From positions 806,001 to 870,000 of the forward strand of contig JAKLMB010000011.1 of the NCBI GenBank assembly GCA_022813625.1: a stretch of 64,000 nt of DNA, read 5' to 3'. A program made the position numbers and the translations under genes. This document shows, one piece after another, positions 1 through 12,413 of this stretch. The notes beneath the pieces are model-generated. The model was given only the letters and a program-made list of their open reading frames with translations. It did no database searches and was not told where the DNA came from. Numbering within the stretch: the stretch's first letter is position 1; the number at the start of each line of letters is the position of its first letter. This DNA is from Aaosphaeria pasadenensis (lineage: Eukaryota; Ascomycota; Dothideomycetes; Pleosporales).

Positions 1-507
1 CAGTCGTTGCGCGGCCCCGCCACAATACCGCGGAGACGCCACTAGATCATAACAGGCAGATCATCAACACCGCCAATAACAGGACAGCTTCTCGGTAGTT
101 AACTCATATTGCATGTGATATGTTAATCGGGCTGATGCATCATGATATAATTACGAAATAAGTCACAAGTATGGCTGGACGTAGTGCATCTGTAATATAT
201 TGTAATATTCTGTGAGCTACTGTCTCCTCCCTAAACCCCCAATACGCACAACAAAACATGCAGCGCTGAATGTCGACTCGGAAGAAGGTAATCGCTAGAG
301 ATGGACCACGACTAGCTGGAGGGTATTGAAAACTTTGGAAATTAAACAGCTCGCATGGCTTTGTTTGAGCCGACAGGCTTAGTGGAGGGGGCAGATGAGA
401 TATTCAGATTTGGGTGAGCAGAAAGTCACGGGTTAAATGATGATCATTAGGACTCGTGTAGAGGAGTGTGCAAATCACATCATCCACGAACGTTCGTTGG
501 CACCAGC
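1..507. other. Intergenic, downstream of glc8
   Basis: No ORF with recognisable protein features and no RNA gene was seen. The stretch lies beyond the 3' end of the minus-strand inhibitor-2 gene and is partly AT-rich, so it may include that gene's 3' UTR. Confidence 0.5.
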
Positions 508-1416
508 TTACTGGCCGTTCGTAAGGCGAGACGGCACGGGTGGCTCTTCCTCGTCTTCGTCGAGGTCTTCAGGATGTCTGCAGATTCTGGTTAGCCAGGT
601 GCATGTGCAGCAAAGGATTTATCTTACCCGAGTAAGGACCTAACGTCCTTCATCTCGTAATGTTTCTTTCTCATCTGCTCGAATTGTCGGTGCTTCTCGC
701 GCTCTTCGGCTGTCATGTTAAGTAATTCTTCGCCGTGGTGTCCGGGCTCTTCGTCTGCATCGGGCTCGACGATGACTCGTTTCTCGCTTTCGGGAGTCTG
801 CGCATTGCGTGCTACCAGCTCTGGCTCTCCCAGGTCGAAGTCGGGAATATCATCCATCTTTGGTTTGCGAGATCTCGGCTTGTCATCGAGTTCGTCGACC
901 TTGAGCTCCTCCGCATTCAACATTTCGATCTCTTCCTCATCTTCGGCAGGATCATACTGCTTTGCATAGGGAGTCTTCGGCTCGGTGATCTTCATTGTGC
1001 TATCCCGCTGCTGTTCGGTGAGATAGAGATTGGCTTCATCCCACTTCAACCGTGGGCTATTTTCATCGGCGTACACACTGGTTCCTGACTGGCGGCGAGA
1101 GCCCGGCCCGCGAGCGTTTGAGGAGGAACGACGGTGAGCTGGTCCAGCATTCTTTAGTGTATTTTCCAAAACAATCTCCTTCTCTGACATCTCGCGACCG
1201 AAATGAGGGCGCTCTGCTGAGTCTGTTTGTTCATTTATGGGCGCTTCGGTGGTTGGCGATGTCGCTGAGTTTGAGCGATAGGAGCTGTTGTTTTTGAGGA
1301 TGCCTAGAATGGCGATATTAGCATAGAAACGTTGATCATGGAGCGTGTTTGAACAAACCTCGAGGGCGCTCGGGGTGCTGCGAGGGGGAATGCAGTTGTG
1401 GAGAGTGTTGGGTCAT
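508..1416 (-). CDS. glc8: Protein phosphatase inhibitor 2 (Glc8/IPP-2 family)
   Basis: Regulatory subunit of type-1 protein phosphatase (PP1). I rebuilt three exons: 1416-1359, 1303-628 and 577-508, giving 267 aa. The first splice joins R to G and restores the family's RGILKN motif near residue 19; a start at the internal ATG near 1190 would lose it. The central block (KWDEANL, followed by KITEPKTPY) matches the PP1-binding core. The motif FEQMRKKHYEMK in exon 2 corresponds to the C-terminal helix that enters the PP1 active site. The last exon adds a short acidic tail. Introns are 55 and 50 nt with GTTTGT and GTAAGA donors. The threonine in the PKTPY context is the family's phosphorylation site. 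It is divergently arranged with the eIF4E-like gene. Confidence 0.93.
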
Positions 1417-3482
1417 GATTGCAGTGTACTGGTTGTGGTTGAGAGTCCTTGGACACGATATCTACTTGTAGGTATTTGAGAAATTCGGGTGGCTGCCCGG
1501 CACGTGAAATGCCAGCGGAAAGTGGGGTGATGGTGTATGTTTGCGACAGCGACGCACGGTGTGATGCCTTGTCGAATTTGCGAAGATCAAATCACTCTTA
1601 TCTGGTGACTTGGTGGGTGGAGAGATATTGGAAATAGAGATGGAGAGTTCGATGAGGAGTGTATTGTAAGTTGAAGGTTGATGTGACTGGCGATGAGAGG
1701 GGTGAGCTGCTTGAGGTGGCATCGGGTGCACAGATGACGTAGATTTGCGCGACAACCGCCCAACTCGCTGAGGACCGGAATTGGCACACACAGCAATAGC
1801 TACTCCGTACTTGAAACTTTTCACTGCAATCCTGTCTACAGAACGACTCGGCTTTAACTCATACGCTCGCCTCACGCCGTGGAGATTGATTGTCATGATC
1901 TGCTTCCATGCATCTCGTACATTTCGTTGTTAAATCCCGCCATGCACATCATATCTACCTAGGTTAACGCAAGCCACGGAGTTTAAATGAGGGCTTCATC
2001 TCTATTGGCGGGCGAGTGAACCTTATTGGCCAGCGGGGGGTTACGGTACAGGTATGTACATGATATCCGTCGTCAGAGGTTTCAGGGCTGACCAACTGCT
2101 ATTACATCGCACTCGTACTCGTGATTGTCTCTCATCATGCCTTTGGTTGAGTGCACCCAAATCGAAATGCATGTGCTGCACCGTCACTACTGTTGTACGG
2201 TGGTTTTGAAAGGCAATGCTTCTGTTCCACATGACACCTTGATTCAACGCATCGTGCGAGGTAGGTCGCAAAAGATGGCTACAAACGTCTCCTCTGGGGA
2301 GTACTCGCAACTAAACCGATGGCGTACTAGGTAGAGACATACCTACCTAGGTGCATCATGCGATGATGTCTCTGTAGGACCTCTAGGGGGCAATTAGCAA
2401 TGAAGCCACGAAACCCGCAAATGTACCATCATTGTGTTCATTAGGTGTTGTCAGACTTTGCCTGAGGGCTTCATACTTAACCAAGGCACCGCATTAATGA
2501 TGCGACAAGTGTAAATTGCCTGGCTAAGGTTCAGACTACCAGAAGTAGAAAAACTGTCATCCTGTGGAACCAAGGAAACCACTCGACGTGAATCGTACGA
2601 GTAGTGTCTATCGTCGTGTAAGAAATCAAGAAGAAACAAAACCTACCTCTACGTTGGGTACTGGTAGACATGGACACACGATGGAATTCAATGACTAGAT
2701 CAAGCAAGCCAAATCTTGGTTGCAGGACAAAGAATGTGTCTTCTCGCAGGTGATCACGTTATCATGGAAGCCGCAGAGGCGGCCCTTCGCGCAATTGTTT
2801 TATGAGAGACATGGCTTCGTCTGGGCCTATATCGGAGTCGTCAGCCGAGTAGAAGAGAAGTCGGGCTGACGATGATTTGAGTTGAAGGCCGTTGTTGTGG
2901 AAAAGAAAAAGAAAAAGAAACGATGGACGTTGGAGGAAGAAGAAGGTTAAAAAGGGCGAAATCTCTTGGCGCGCGTCTGTCGCTTCCTGCCCTTAACTTT
3001 TCTCTGACCTCGCTCAGAACTGGGGCTAAACCGGAAATGGATTAAGACAAGACCTTGCACAGTCTAACATCACCTCCTCCCACCTTTCATTCTCTACACG
3101 GCTGCTTCTGCTTCTGCTTCTACTCTGCACTACGACACTACACCACACACTTACTCCATTATCCAATCTTCTCACTACTAAACTACTCCGTAACACTCCC
3201 ACATTCCGCAATACCCTTTATACCCTCCCAAAAAGCACTCAATCAACCCTCGCCCATACATTCAGACAACTATACCTCCGCATACATACCCGCCCTCTCC
3301 AACGTCCACTCTTCACCTTTCGTCCCGCGCAAACCCTCCGCCCGTTGGCCCGCATATTCCTCCACCTCTTTCACCACCCACAACCGACTGCTTGTTCACT
3401 CTTTTGCCTTACCAAGCCCTCGCTACCTATCTATCGCTTCTAGATCTAATTTCTGCCATATTTTCTCGTTTGCGAATCGCCA
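1417..3482. other. Intergenic, divergent promoter region between glc8 and the eIF4E2-like gene
   Basis: About 2.1 kb separates the two divergent start codons. No coding gene was recognised; the ORFs here lack domains, and the one at 1462-1896 (-) is probably 5' leader of glc8. The stretch 3050-3480 is strongly CT-rich on the plus strand, as expected for the leader of the downstream plus-strand gene. Two ACCTAGGT palindromes lie at 1957-1964 and 2345-2352. Confidence 0.5.
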
Positions 3483-4655
3483 ATGGATAGCAAGGAGAAC
3501 TTATGGACACGCCGCTCAAAGTAATCCTCGCCCATGTTCCTTCATCTACCCTCCCCCGGATCTGAAGACTGACAAAACGCTACAGCACCAGCAAGCTCTC
3601 CTTGTCCATGTCCCACGGCGATAGACCAGATCCCTCGACTCGCACCTTCTCTGCTTCGCGCCGCGCTGGCGGAGACTCGTCGCATGGCGGCAAAAACCCT
3701 TTCAACGCCATCACCCCTCTAGCTGGGACCGCACTCGCTTCCCCAACGACGGCAGGCTCGTCAGCTTTTGGTCTTGGATCCGGGGCATTCGCCTCGTTCG
3801 GGTCTGCCAGCAAGACTCCAAAGACTCCGGGAACCGCTTTCGACTTCAAGACGGCAGCTACTTCCGGGAATCCCCCAACTACGCCTGGCGAGAAGAAGGA
3901 GAAGCCAGGCGGCAGGATAGTATCACAAAGTGCTCGCAAAGAGTCACTTTCGACGACCACCTCGGAAGAGGCTGCTCCTGTGTCGTCCGGACCGCTTGAC
4001 CCTACCACACCCTGGCCGTTGAAATACACCTGGGTGATCTGGTACCGCCCTCCCACGCCCAAGAATTCCGACTACGAGAAATCCACGAAACCACTGTGCC
4101 GAATGAGCACGGCGCAACAGTTCTGGAAGGTTTTCGTTCACCTCAATCGCCCATCCTTGCTTCCGACGGTGTCGGACTATCATTTCTTCAAGGAAGGCAT
4201 CCGGCCGGTCTGGGAGGATGAAGAGAATAGAAGAGGTGGCAAGTGGATCATGCGCCTGAAAAAGGGCGTAGCTGATCGCTACTGGGAGGAACTCTTGATG
4301 GCCCTCATCGGAGATCAATTCGCCGAGGCCGCTGAAGAAGTTTGTGGTTTTGTGCTTAGTGTGCGTAGTGGAGAAGATGTTTTCAGTATCTGGACGAAGA
4401 ACGATGGAGGGCGAAACATCAAGATCCGGTAAGTGGCCAATCAGCTAGATGCTTTGGCTTCTCTGACTCCCTAATAGCGAAACCGTCAAGCGTGTCCTCA
4501 ACCTTCCCGACGGCACCGTCATTACTTGGCGTAGCCACGACGAGAGCATTGCTCAAAGGTCAGCCATCGACCAAGCGCGCCAGGATAAATCCAACCAGCA
4601 CGGCCAGGACAAACGGCGAAACGCAACCAACGACGATGCGCCACGCGAGAAATAG
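3483..4655 (+). CDS. eIF4E2/4EHP-type mRNA cap-binding protein
   Basis: Cap-binding translation factor of the eIF4E family, class 2 (4EHP-like), expected to bind the m7G cap and modulate translation. Three exons: 3483-3520, 3586-4428 and 4478-4655, giving 352 aa. The first exon is only 38 nt and encodes MDSKENLWTRRS. The next exon continues with a Ser/Thr/Gly-rich, probably disordered N-terminus of about 140 residues. The eIF4E fold begins at PLKYTWVIWYRPP; FWKVFVHLNRPS and the cap-contacting VWEDEEN with RGGKW follow. The position of the first cap-stacking Trp of canonical eIF4E appears not to be Trp, as in class-2 members. The final exon reads through the RVLNLPDGTVITWRSHDES end of the domain. 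The start was chosen because the microexon splices in phase and extends the N-terminus naturally. The ATG at 3602 is an alternative. Confidence 0.9.
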
Positions 4656-5350
4656 GGGCACTCGCTACTTGCGCGTCTCGTACCACCACTTTCTCTCTAA
4701 CATTTGTTCAGCATGCACGGGTTGTAGGGTTTCACAATTACCGGGATCGGTTAGCGTTTTGTCGTTCTTCAGCATTGGGTTTATGGATGGGCTCTACGGA
4801 CAGCTCGGGCTCTACGGCAAAGAGCGTCTTATTCTTTCAATTCCAATCACCATGTATTCTAAACATCTACGATCGGGTTGGAATGTCCGCAATTGACGCT
4901 ACGACAATTGGTTAGGCATGGAAAGGCGGCCTCCAAGTAGATTATGCTCTAAACGTGAAAATGAGAGAGTCGGGGCATCACCTCGCGTTGTACCATTACT
5001 GATGAAATCATGTTATCACACGACCAATGAAAATAGTGGCTTCATTTTTAACTTTCACCAGGGAAGATAATTTAGAGACTTTGTAAATGATTGGTTGTCA
5101 TATGGAGACGTCCATCTGGCTTGGCATCCTTCCATCCCACTCACCCACTCACCTCCGCTCTCCGAGACTGAGATCGATAACTACGCACGGGCCCGACTTT
5201 CCAACAACTGAACGGATGGCGTCAAGCTTCACTCTTACCTTTACCGCCGCTCAAACATGAGTCTCTTGCTTCGTACATGCTTGCAATATTCCAGCTTGCT
5301 GATGTGGACGTTCTTTTTACCCAAGGAACGTCTATACCACTAGCGCGTCC
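4656..5350. other. Intergenic between the eIF4E2-like gene and ulp2
   Basis: About 0.7 kb containing the 3' end of one plus-strand gene and the promoter of the next. No additional coding or RNA gene was recognised. Confidence 0.5.
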
Positions 5351-8300
5351 ATGTCGAACTTATTCGACCGTAAAGCGAACTTTCGCGATGAGGCAGCTGC
5401 AAGCCACGAGGCAAAGCAAACGGTAAGTGAACTTCTGTTTGTGTACTCAAGGGATTTCTCTTTCACTCACTCACTTTGCTTCCCTTTTCAACTACATCAC
5501 TAACTCGATATCGGCATGCAGGGTCAAGGTCATGGATCTCGAGCGAGTGATCGAATATCACATATCTACGAAGCTCCGTATACGTCGCACCGAAAGCGCT
5601 CTTATTCACCACCCTCACCAATGACTGGTCAGAAGCGATCTGTCTCGGTGGAGTCAAACACGGCCCTGAACCACAAAAAGAAGCCCCGAATCAGCGAAGA
5701 CGAGAGGAGGTTATGTGGAGATTACGCGTGAGTGGGGTTACCTTCGGAGGGCATTTTCATTACAACTGATATGACGACCAGTCTACCTAGAGACGCTGTC
5801 CCAGTACCCAGTCCTGAGTCTTGGGGCAACAGCTTGCTCTTTAATCGGGCGAAAGCAACCAAGGTATGCACAAGTATCCTCAAAACCAGTCTCTCAAGCT
5901 CGACTGACAAGGTGTAGCCAGGCGCAAGTTCAGCCCTCAAGCCTGTTGATACCATGACTGACAAACATGATCATGCGAGACATAATAAACCATTTCACAC
6001 TTATGGATCAAAGAGCAACGGTGGCTTCGGACGCGGATTTACAAGCTTTCAAGATACACATCTTCATATTTCACCTGACAATTCCCGAACAACACATATA
6101 ACGAAGCCTGAAAGTCGTACAAATAGCTCGTTAGCACACAAGTGGAGGAAACATTTATCTGCTACGCAAGAGGCCTATGATTTGGTTGACGTCGAGGATG
6201 ATCGAGAGGCTGAGGAGGCCATCAAAGCCATTCCCCGCCCGGGCAAAGATTCGTCAACGACGACCAGCTCAATACTCCAGGATAGAACCCACGCTCTAAA
6301 GCCTTTGAAGCCACCTTCGAATGAATTCGGCGATGTTGACGCCTTGGTCAGGCAATCAGTACGCCGGAGATCGAAACTCAAAAACGATGCTGCGGCATTT
6401 GATCAATCCAGGACTTCATATCAAGGCCTCGACTCGGAGTTTCCTCGACCTACACGTGATATCACCGAAACAGGGTTACCTCTTGATAACGACATACTGT
6501 TCAAATATAGCAACCCGGATTATCTCATGCCTGCAACTGGAAGAGACAAGTTTTCAGATGAGGATGAGCTTCACTCCGAGGTTCCAAGAACTAGATCTCA
6601 TTATTTTGCAGACGGAGCTAAAGACCGCGGCACCCACCCCACTGGTCAAAGCGATGGCACAAAGGCATACAGTCTAGGATCGGCCAATACAGTATCTGGA
6701 ACTACCCGTCATACTTCATCCGCATTCAATGCCCGTGCTATCGATGGAGATAGTGACGAGCTGGCGATAGTAGAGCCTACTGCCTACAGCCCTAGTAAAC
6801 CTCATTCGAAGGACGTACCACGGGCAAAAGTCGACCCGCGAAAAAGGTCAAAGTCCGAAAAACACCAAGCTTGGGAACTAAATTACGCCAGATCATATGA
6901 TTTTGCTGAACATGGCCCTGACCTTTACCTTCGATGCACACTCGATCCAAAAAGCTTCGAGATTGTCAGACTGGTTTCCCAGCCCTTTTCCAAGGTCTCC
7001 GCAATAGACCTCAACAAGATCGTTAGAGCCGTTGCTGATAGTGTTTCGAAGATACGACTTATGGGTGCTCAACCTGCACATGACGACCAGCCTTGGTTCG
7101 ACATCGAGTTTACTAAAACTTCCCATTACCAACAGTTTTGCACCGAACATGTAGTTTCGTCTTTACCAAGGTCGATAAACGTAACTGATCAGTATGCTTA
7201 CAACCTTCTACAATCATTCATCATCTCTTAACTGACAAAAATCTAGGCAATCTTTGGAGTCGATGTTCAACAAGCCTCGGGAACGCAAAAAGCGGAAGCT
7301 GTCTGATGATATGGCGGAGGATCCAGAAATGGACCTAATCAATCGTCACCAACAGCAGCGACACGAAGGCCAGCAAAAGCAAGCTACAAAAAACGACAAT
7401 CCCCCTTCACCGCGATCTTGGCTTGTCAATCATTGGAAAGGGCTTAGCGGGGAAATACCGCAAGAACGGCAAGCGAAGGTCTCAACACAAAAGAACGACA
7501 CGATCGAGCAGGGTCATGATCTCTCTCCAATCCGGCGCTCCGTGCGTTCGACGAGGGCCACGAGTGGCTTCATCGACCTGGATCCTGAGACACGTAAAGA
7601 TTCTCCGAAAGCAGTGTTTAAGTTCTCCATCGAGACGGGCTTAGGACCACGGTGGCATAGGTAGAGCACAATCATTATCGGAGCGCGTTGGAAGGGTATG
7701 CTAATTTTCACACAGGCCTTTGCAGTACGGCACCGGCCGCCATCGTGCTCTTGTAAATTTCGAAGACCTTACCAAGCTCGATGAGGATGAAATGCTGAAC
7801 GATGAACTCGTTGACTTTTATCTAATGTACGTAAAACTATGGCCCTATCGATACGAATTGAGACTGATGATTACAGCTACCTCTACGATCAGGCTAAGGT
7901 TCCACAAAATACCGTATACTACTTCAATTCACACTTTTTTACAACCCTTGTTCGATCGCCTCCTGGACGAAAGGGGGAGATAAACTACGAAGGAGTTAAA
8001 AGATGGGCCAAAGAAGATCTCTTCTCATATGATTTTATCGTAGTACCGATTTGTGAAGAGTAAGCCCTTACGAGATCCTATCTGTAAAGGACATGAAATG
8101 AACTGACCCTTATAGTATGCACTGGTATCTCGCAATTATCTGCAATGCCTCCAATATCTTTCGGAAATCGGTCCCGGACTGTGCGAGAGACAACATCCCG
8201 TCTCTAATAGATGCCGCTGAAAATACCTCAAAGAATACTGATCGGTCACACGAAGATGGTGCACACACCATTGACGGCAATACTGAACCTAGCTCTGACA

Positions 8301-9745
8301 AGCCAGTAGATAGGAAAGAGAAAGACACCTTGATGGAAGCGCCTTCCGTCGCTGAGAAAGGCTTGGCCACCGCCCTCGTTCCGAACACAAGAGAGTCATC
8401 TCTAGAGGAGACCGGACGTCTGAAGGAGCTTGCCATTACAGACCAATCACCAAAAGAGAAGGCAATTTCAAAGGGCATCATTGGCAACACCCCAGCGTCG
8501 CCCTCAGGCAAGCGACGTCACAAGAAAAGGGCAGTCTTGCCAAAGAAATTTCCTCCGGACGAGCCTATCATCATGATACTGGACTCGCTAGGAAATTCAC
8601 ATCCAAAGACTGGTCGAGCTCTAAAGGAGTACATATTCCAAGAGGGCCTTGCAAAACGTGAGACAGAGGCACGCATTGAGCAGAATGTGTTCTACGTCCG
8701 AGACAATCACATACCAATGCAGCAAAACTTCACCGACTGTGGAGTCTACCTTCTTGGATATGTCCAACGATTCTTCGAGAACCCTCGTAGATTTGTTAGC
8801 CGCGCATTATCACGCGAGATGGATCCAGAAATTGACTGGCCGGAAATGTCAGCAGTCAAAATCCGCGACGCGATGCGTGATATCCTTCTTAATATGGGGG
8901 GAGAACAGGGTCTTACACAAGTCAAGAAGAAGAAGAAAAAGCCGAATCAGGCAACGGCACCTGAAAAGAGCAATCCAGTTGTCGGCCCTTCTATCACGGA
9001 TGACTCTGCAGACCCATCTGTACCAGCAAAAGCAGACGACGTATTGCCTACAACAGAGCATTCCATCGACGACCCGCCAAGAAGACACAGTCCTCAGGTG
9101 GTTATTCCCGCGCCGAACCATAACTCTAGTGCTAGACAGGATGTGAATTTGATGGGTGAAGAAACGAAAACTCACCTTCCTTCGGCCAAAGACAAAACTG
9201 TAGGCACTGCACCTATGGCTGCGTCCGAAACACGTTCTCCTTCACAGCACGCCTCACCCTCTATAACACAGATCTCATCACCAAAGCCTCTTCGGGAACA
9301 GCTTTCGGAGCAGGTTCTGCCCCCGCCAAGCACTACCACTATGGTGAACCCGACTGATCCCCCCGTTCATGAGCATTCCGTTCTGATTCGTGGAAGCTCG
9401 CTGGACCCTATACCAATCGACGATTCTCAGGAGGCGCATACCGAACCTTCGCCCCGTTCTCACAGGAAGCCCGCCCCTCTCAGAGCAGACCCTACATCCT
9501 CCAATACCAAAAATTCGCAAACTTCATCTCCACCCCACCCAGACCCAATACATACCACCAAAACTCACCGTACCAAAATGCTACTTGAGAGGACGGGCAA
9601 TACCAAGAAGCTTCATGTAGTAAGGGACTCCGACAGAGATACTCAACGCTCTGACCATCGCATAAATGATCGTGCATCTCGACATGTCGACGATGGATCC
9701 AACCGGAGTGAAATTATTGAAGAGACCCCCGAGCCACAGGCATAG
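5351..9745 (+). CDS. ulp2: SUMO-specific cysteine protease, Ulp2 type
   Basis: Removes SUMO from substrates and trims poly-SUMO chains; C48-family cysteine protease, expected to be nuclear. Eight exons in phase: 5351-5422, 5522-5727, 5782-5863, 5918-7191, 7247-7660, 7716-7826, 7877-8059 and 8116-9745, giving 1323 aa. The catalytic domain starts at about YGTGRHRALVNFEDL and DEMLNDELVDFYL. The triad is visible: His783 in the HWYLAII block, Asp937 in ILDSLG and Cys989 in NFTDCGVY, with the oxyanion Gln983. About 150 low-complexity residues separate His and Asp, as in many Ulp2 proteins. The first ~680 and last ~280 residues are charged or Pro/Ser-rich and likely disordered; a basic K/R stretch (KKKKKK) near 8930 may be a nuclear signal. 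All introns are about 50-100 nt. Confidence 0.93.
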
Positions 9746-10181
9746 AAACTAGAGCCCAATGTTCCTGTACGCGATTGGCTAGGTGATCTATCAGGCCGTA
9801 ACATCATGAAGCGTTGGCGGCCAGCTACCCCTCTGAGCGATGGCAAAAAATGATGTACTTTTCTTGCCACTGGCATCATCTCTACATGCATAGCCGTGGC
9901 GTCTTATTAAACATCGATAACCTGATTTGTCGAAATCTTTGTTTCACAATCATGAGGGATATACCAATTCTGATCATCTTATTATGGAAATGCGTACATA
10001 TCGCAAGCGAGTAAATACTCATAACTGCTCGCATGAATAGCGAGAGCACTTAGTACATGACTCCCTAAAGAACAAAATATCTATATCTTCATTCTATGCT
10101 TGCTCTCATTTGAGTGACTCTACGCTCTATTTGGAAAGCGGGCTACGTCTAGACGGCACTATATGACGCATCTTCGTCCGT
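9746..10181. other. Intergenic, tail-to-tail gap
   Basis: A 0.44-kb AT-rich spacer between the stops of ulp2 (+) and the AIG2-like gene (-). It probably holds both 3' UTRs; nothing else was recognised. Confidence 0.5.
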
Positions 10182-10854
10182 CTACCGGCTTTCCTCCAGC
10201 GCTCGAGTGATGTCACCATTAGCACCTCTTCCGCCAGTCGGGTCCTCCTGCGATGCAGCTACAGCATCGTCAACATCTATGGTAACGTATTAGTATCAAA
10301 TGTGTATCCACGCAATGACAGAATCACTCACCTTGAAAGCCTTGGTCTGCTTCAGCAGCAGAAACTCCAGCCCATCGACTCATCTTCTCTTTAACGAACT
10401 CGGCAAAGTCCCATTCCTGCGACTCAAGAGGCTCTTCACCGGAAATCCATACGTAAACTTCTGCTTCGATCTCGTCACCCTCAACATTATCCTCCTCTCG
10501 TTGCGAAAGGTCGCCCATGCCCTCGTTTCCTTTTCCTCCTTGCGCTAGGACTCTGACTTTGACCTTCTCCCTCTTGTAGTCCGTGCCTTCAAATATGTCC
10601 AGGCGCCATATATCTCCATCTGTAAGACCAGAGACCAGTGTTCCACGAACTGTGGTTGATTCATCCGCGGGTATTATAGCAGGGTAGTCTGCGTACCTGA
10701 CCTTACGACGCTGGAATCCGTGGAGAATTGCAGGACGGACGTGCAGTTGAGCTTTCTGAACATCTGAGACATTCCTTGCCGAACCCCATATTACACGATG
10801 GAGAATAGGCGGGGCCATCAAGGTCCCGTAGAAGAAGGCCGTATGCGACGGCAT
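10182..10854 (-). CDS. AIG2-like / gamma-glutamylcyclotransferase-fold protein
   Basis: Small protein of the GGCT/AIG2-like fold; family members release 5-oxoproline from gamma-glutamyl compounds, but the substrate of this one is unknown. Two exons, 10854-10332 and 10276-10182, give 205 aa. The N-terminus has the family signature FFYGTLMAP that forms the substrate loop. VRGTLVSGL is the barrel core, and the Glu in the DIFEGTDY stretch is the likely catalytic acid. The ATG at 10854 is the only in-frame ATG; the open frame further upstream has no ATG. The last exon, reached by a 55-nt GTGAGT intron, adds an acidic tail ending ALEESR. There is no signal peptide or membrane segment, so it is probably cytosolic. 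Confidence 0.85.
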
Positions 10855-11401
10855 CTTAATGATACAGACAAGGCTGTGAATCGAAAAATGGACTCCGCGA
10901 TGCTTGATTTCTAGATGATGGTGATTGAACAAGTGACAGTAAGCGCTTCAATGAAGTGAATAGTCGGAGAAGAAGAAATATCTACGAGAAGAAAATCTGT
11001 TGAACGCTGAATAGGTAATCAAACCTGATAACCGGTAGCCAGGCAACGAGGATGGAGGGGCAGGCGTCATCGGGGGATCAGCCTTACAGATGGCGCTAAC
11101 CGGGGGCTAATGCACGGTAATCTTAACCTTTTCTATGATCGGCAGGGAAACTTGGAAGGGAGAATTCGCTCTCCGTCTCTCCCCTTTCTTCCAGCGCCAT
11201 CACAACATTAAGCTGTGTCTTGTTCACTTCTGTTGCACTGGAATCTGAGCGGAAGATTGGGAACTAAAGACCTGTCGTTAAATAACCCTGAGACCGTCGT
11301 TGTCGTTCTGTTCTACGCCGCATCCCGCCAATCCTGGACTTCCGCGCCCTCCGCGCACTCCACGGCCTCTTATAACCCCGACAACAACAACCGCAGCGGG
11401 C
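10855..11401. other. Intergenic, divergent promoter
   Basis: A 0.55-kb gap between the start codons of the AIG2-like gene (-) and the PQ-loop gene (+). It likely contains both promoters. No separate gene or strong motif was recognised. Confidence 0.5.
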
Positions 11402-12413
11402 ATGCTCGAGGTTCTTCAAAACCTCGACATGAGTTTCATTAACTCGATCGTTACTCACCTCGCTCCAATCTTGTAAGGTCCGCTTCGCTGTGCGCTCCTG
11501 AGCCTTCGACTAACGCGCACGCGACAGCATAGCAACAAGTCCCATAACCAGCTATGCCGACCAAATCTACTCGATACACAGGACGAGGAGTTCGTCGGGT
11601 TTCTCGCTGGATATCCCGCTGATCATGTTGGTGGCCAGTATATTGAAGTGTGTATACCCAGCAGATCCCAAGACGCCATCTACTACTCTCCGCGAGAGCT
11701 TGGTATGAAAAGGACATGTGCTTACGTTCACACTATAAAGGGTTTATTACTGGTTCGGAGCTCATTTCAGCACATCATTATTAGTGCAAGCGGTTTTGAT
11801 GATCGGTGTCCATCTCCTCCTCCTCCATGTCGCACTCACGCACCGTCCGCCGTTCCAAACGCATCCGTTCGCGCACGCGGCGCAGCCGAAGCCTCGACCG
11901 TATAGCTTCTGGCAATGGCGGTCGACAAAGCCTTACTGGGGCTTCATAGCCTACTTCAGCGTCGTGTTGTTAGTCCTACACGTAATGTTCAGCTCCACCG
12001 GCATCTTCATTCCGTATACCAACCTTCTCGGATACATCGCGCTCGCAATCGAGGCCACGCTCCCGTGGCCGCAGCTCCTCGCCAACTACCGCCGCAGAGG
12101 CTGCAAGGGCTTCCGCTTCAGCGTGTGCGTCAACTGGATCATCGGTGACACGTTCAAGATGTGGTTCTTCTTCGCGTCCAGCGCCGGAGAAGTGCCCCTC
12201 GCGTTCAAGATTTGCGGTTGCTTCCAAGCGCTGTGCGATCTAGGTCTGGGGCTGCAGTTCTGGATGTGGGGTGACGGTCCGGAGGAGGACATGAGCAAGA
12301 TCGCGGACCGCTACGAGATGAACAGCAAGGTTGCTGGCGAGACCGCCGGAAATCGACAGCTACGGCAATCCTGTGGCTTTGGGCGAAAAGGCGGCGTACT
12401 GAGTGGATGTTAA
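11402..12413 (+). CDS. PQ-loop repeat membrane protein
   Basis: Polytopic membrane protein with PQ-loop (SWEET/cystinosin-like) repeats. Three exons, 11402-11472, 11528-11647 and 11741-12413, give 287 aa. The first repeat contains SPITSYADQIYSIHRTRSSS, followed by a hydrophobic helix. The second has LPWPQLLANYRRRGCKGFRFS, the characteristic PQ-loop with a basic tail. Several hydrophobic helices are visible (for example AVLMIGVHLLLLHVAL, FIAYFSVVLLVLHVMF and the WFFFASSAG region). Family members transport small solutes in vacuolar, lysosomal or Golgi membranes, or act as scaffolds; the substrate cannot be told here. The ATG at 11429 is an alternative start. The C-terminal 20 residues are uncertain because another frame near 12350 also looks plausible. 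Confidence 0.82.

Noticed and set aside
1462..1896. 144-residue open frame on the minus strand upstream of glc8
   Set aside because: No domain, His/Ser-rich simple composition, and it overlaps the likely 5' leader of glc8.
3055..3624. 189-residue open frame on the plus strand
   Set aside because: CT-rich leader translated by chance; it overlaps the real first exons of the eIF4E2-like gene in another frame.
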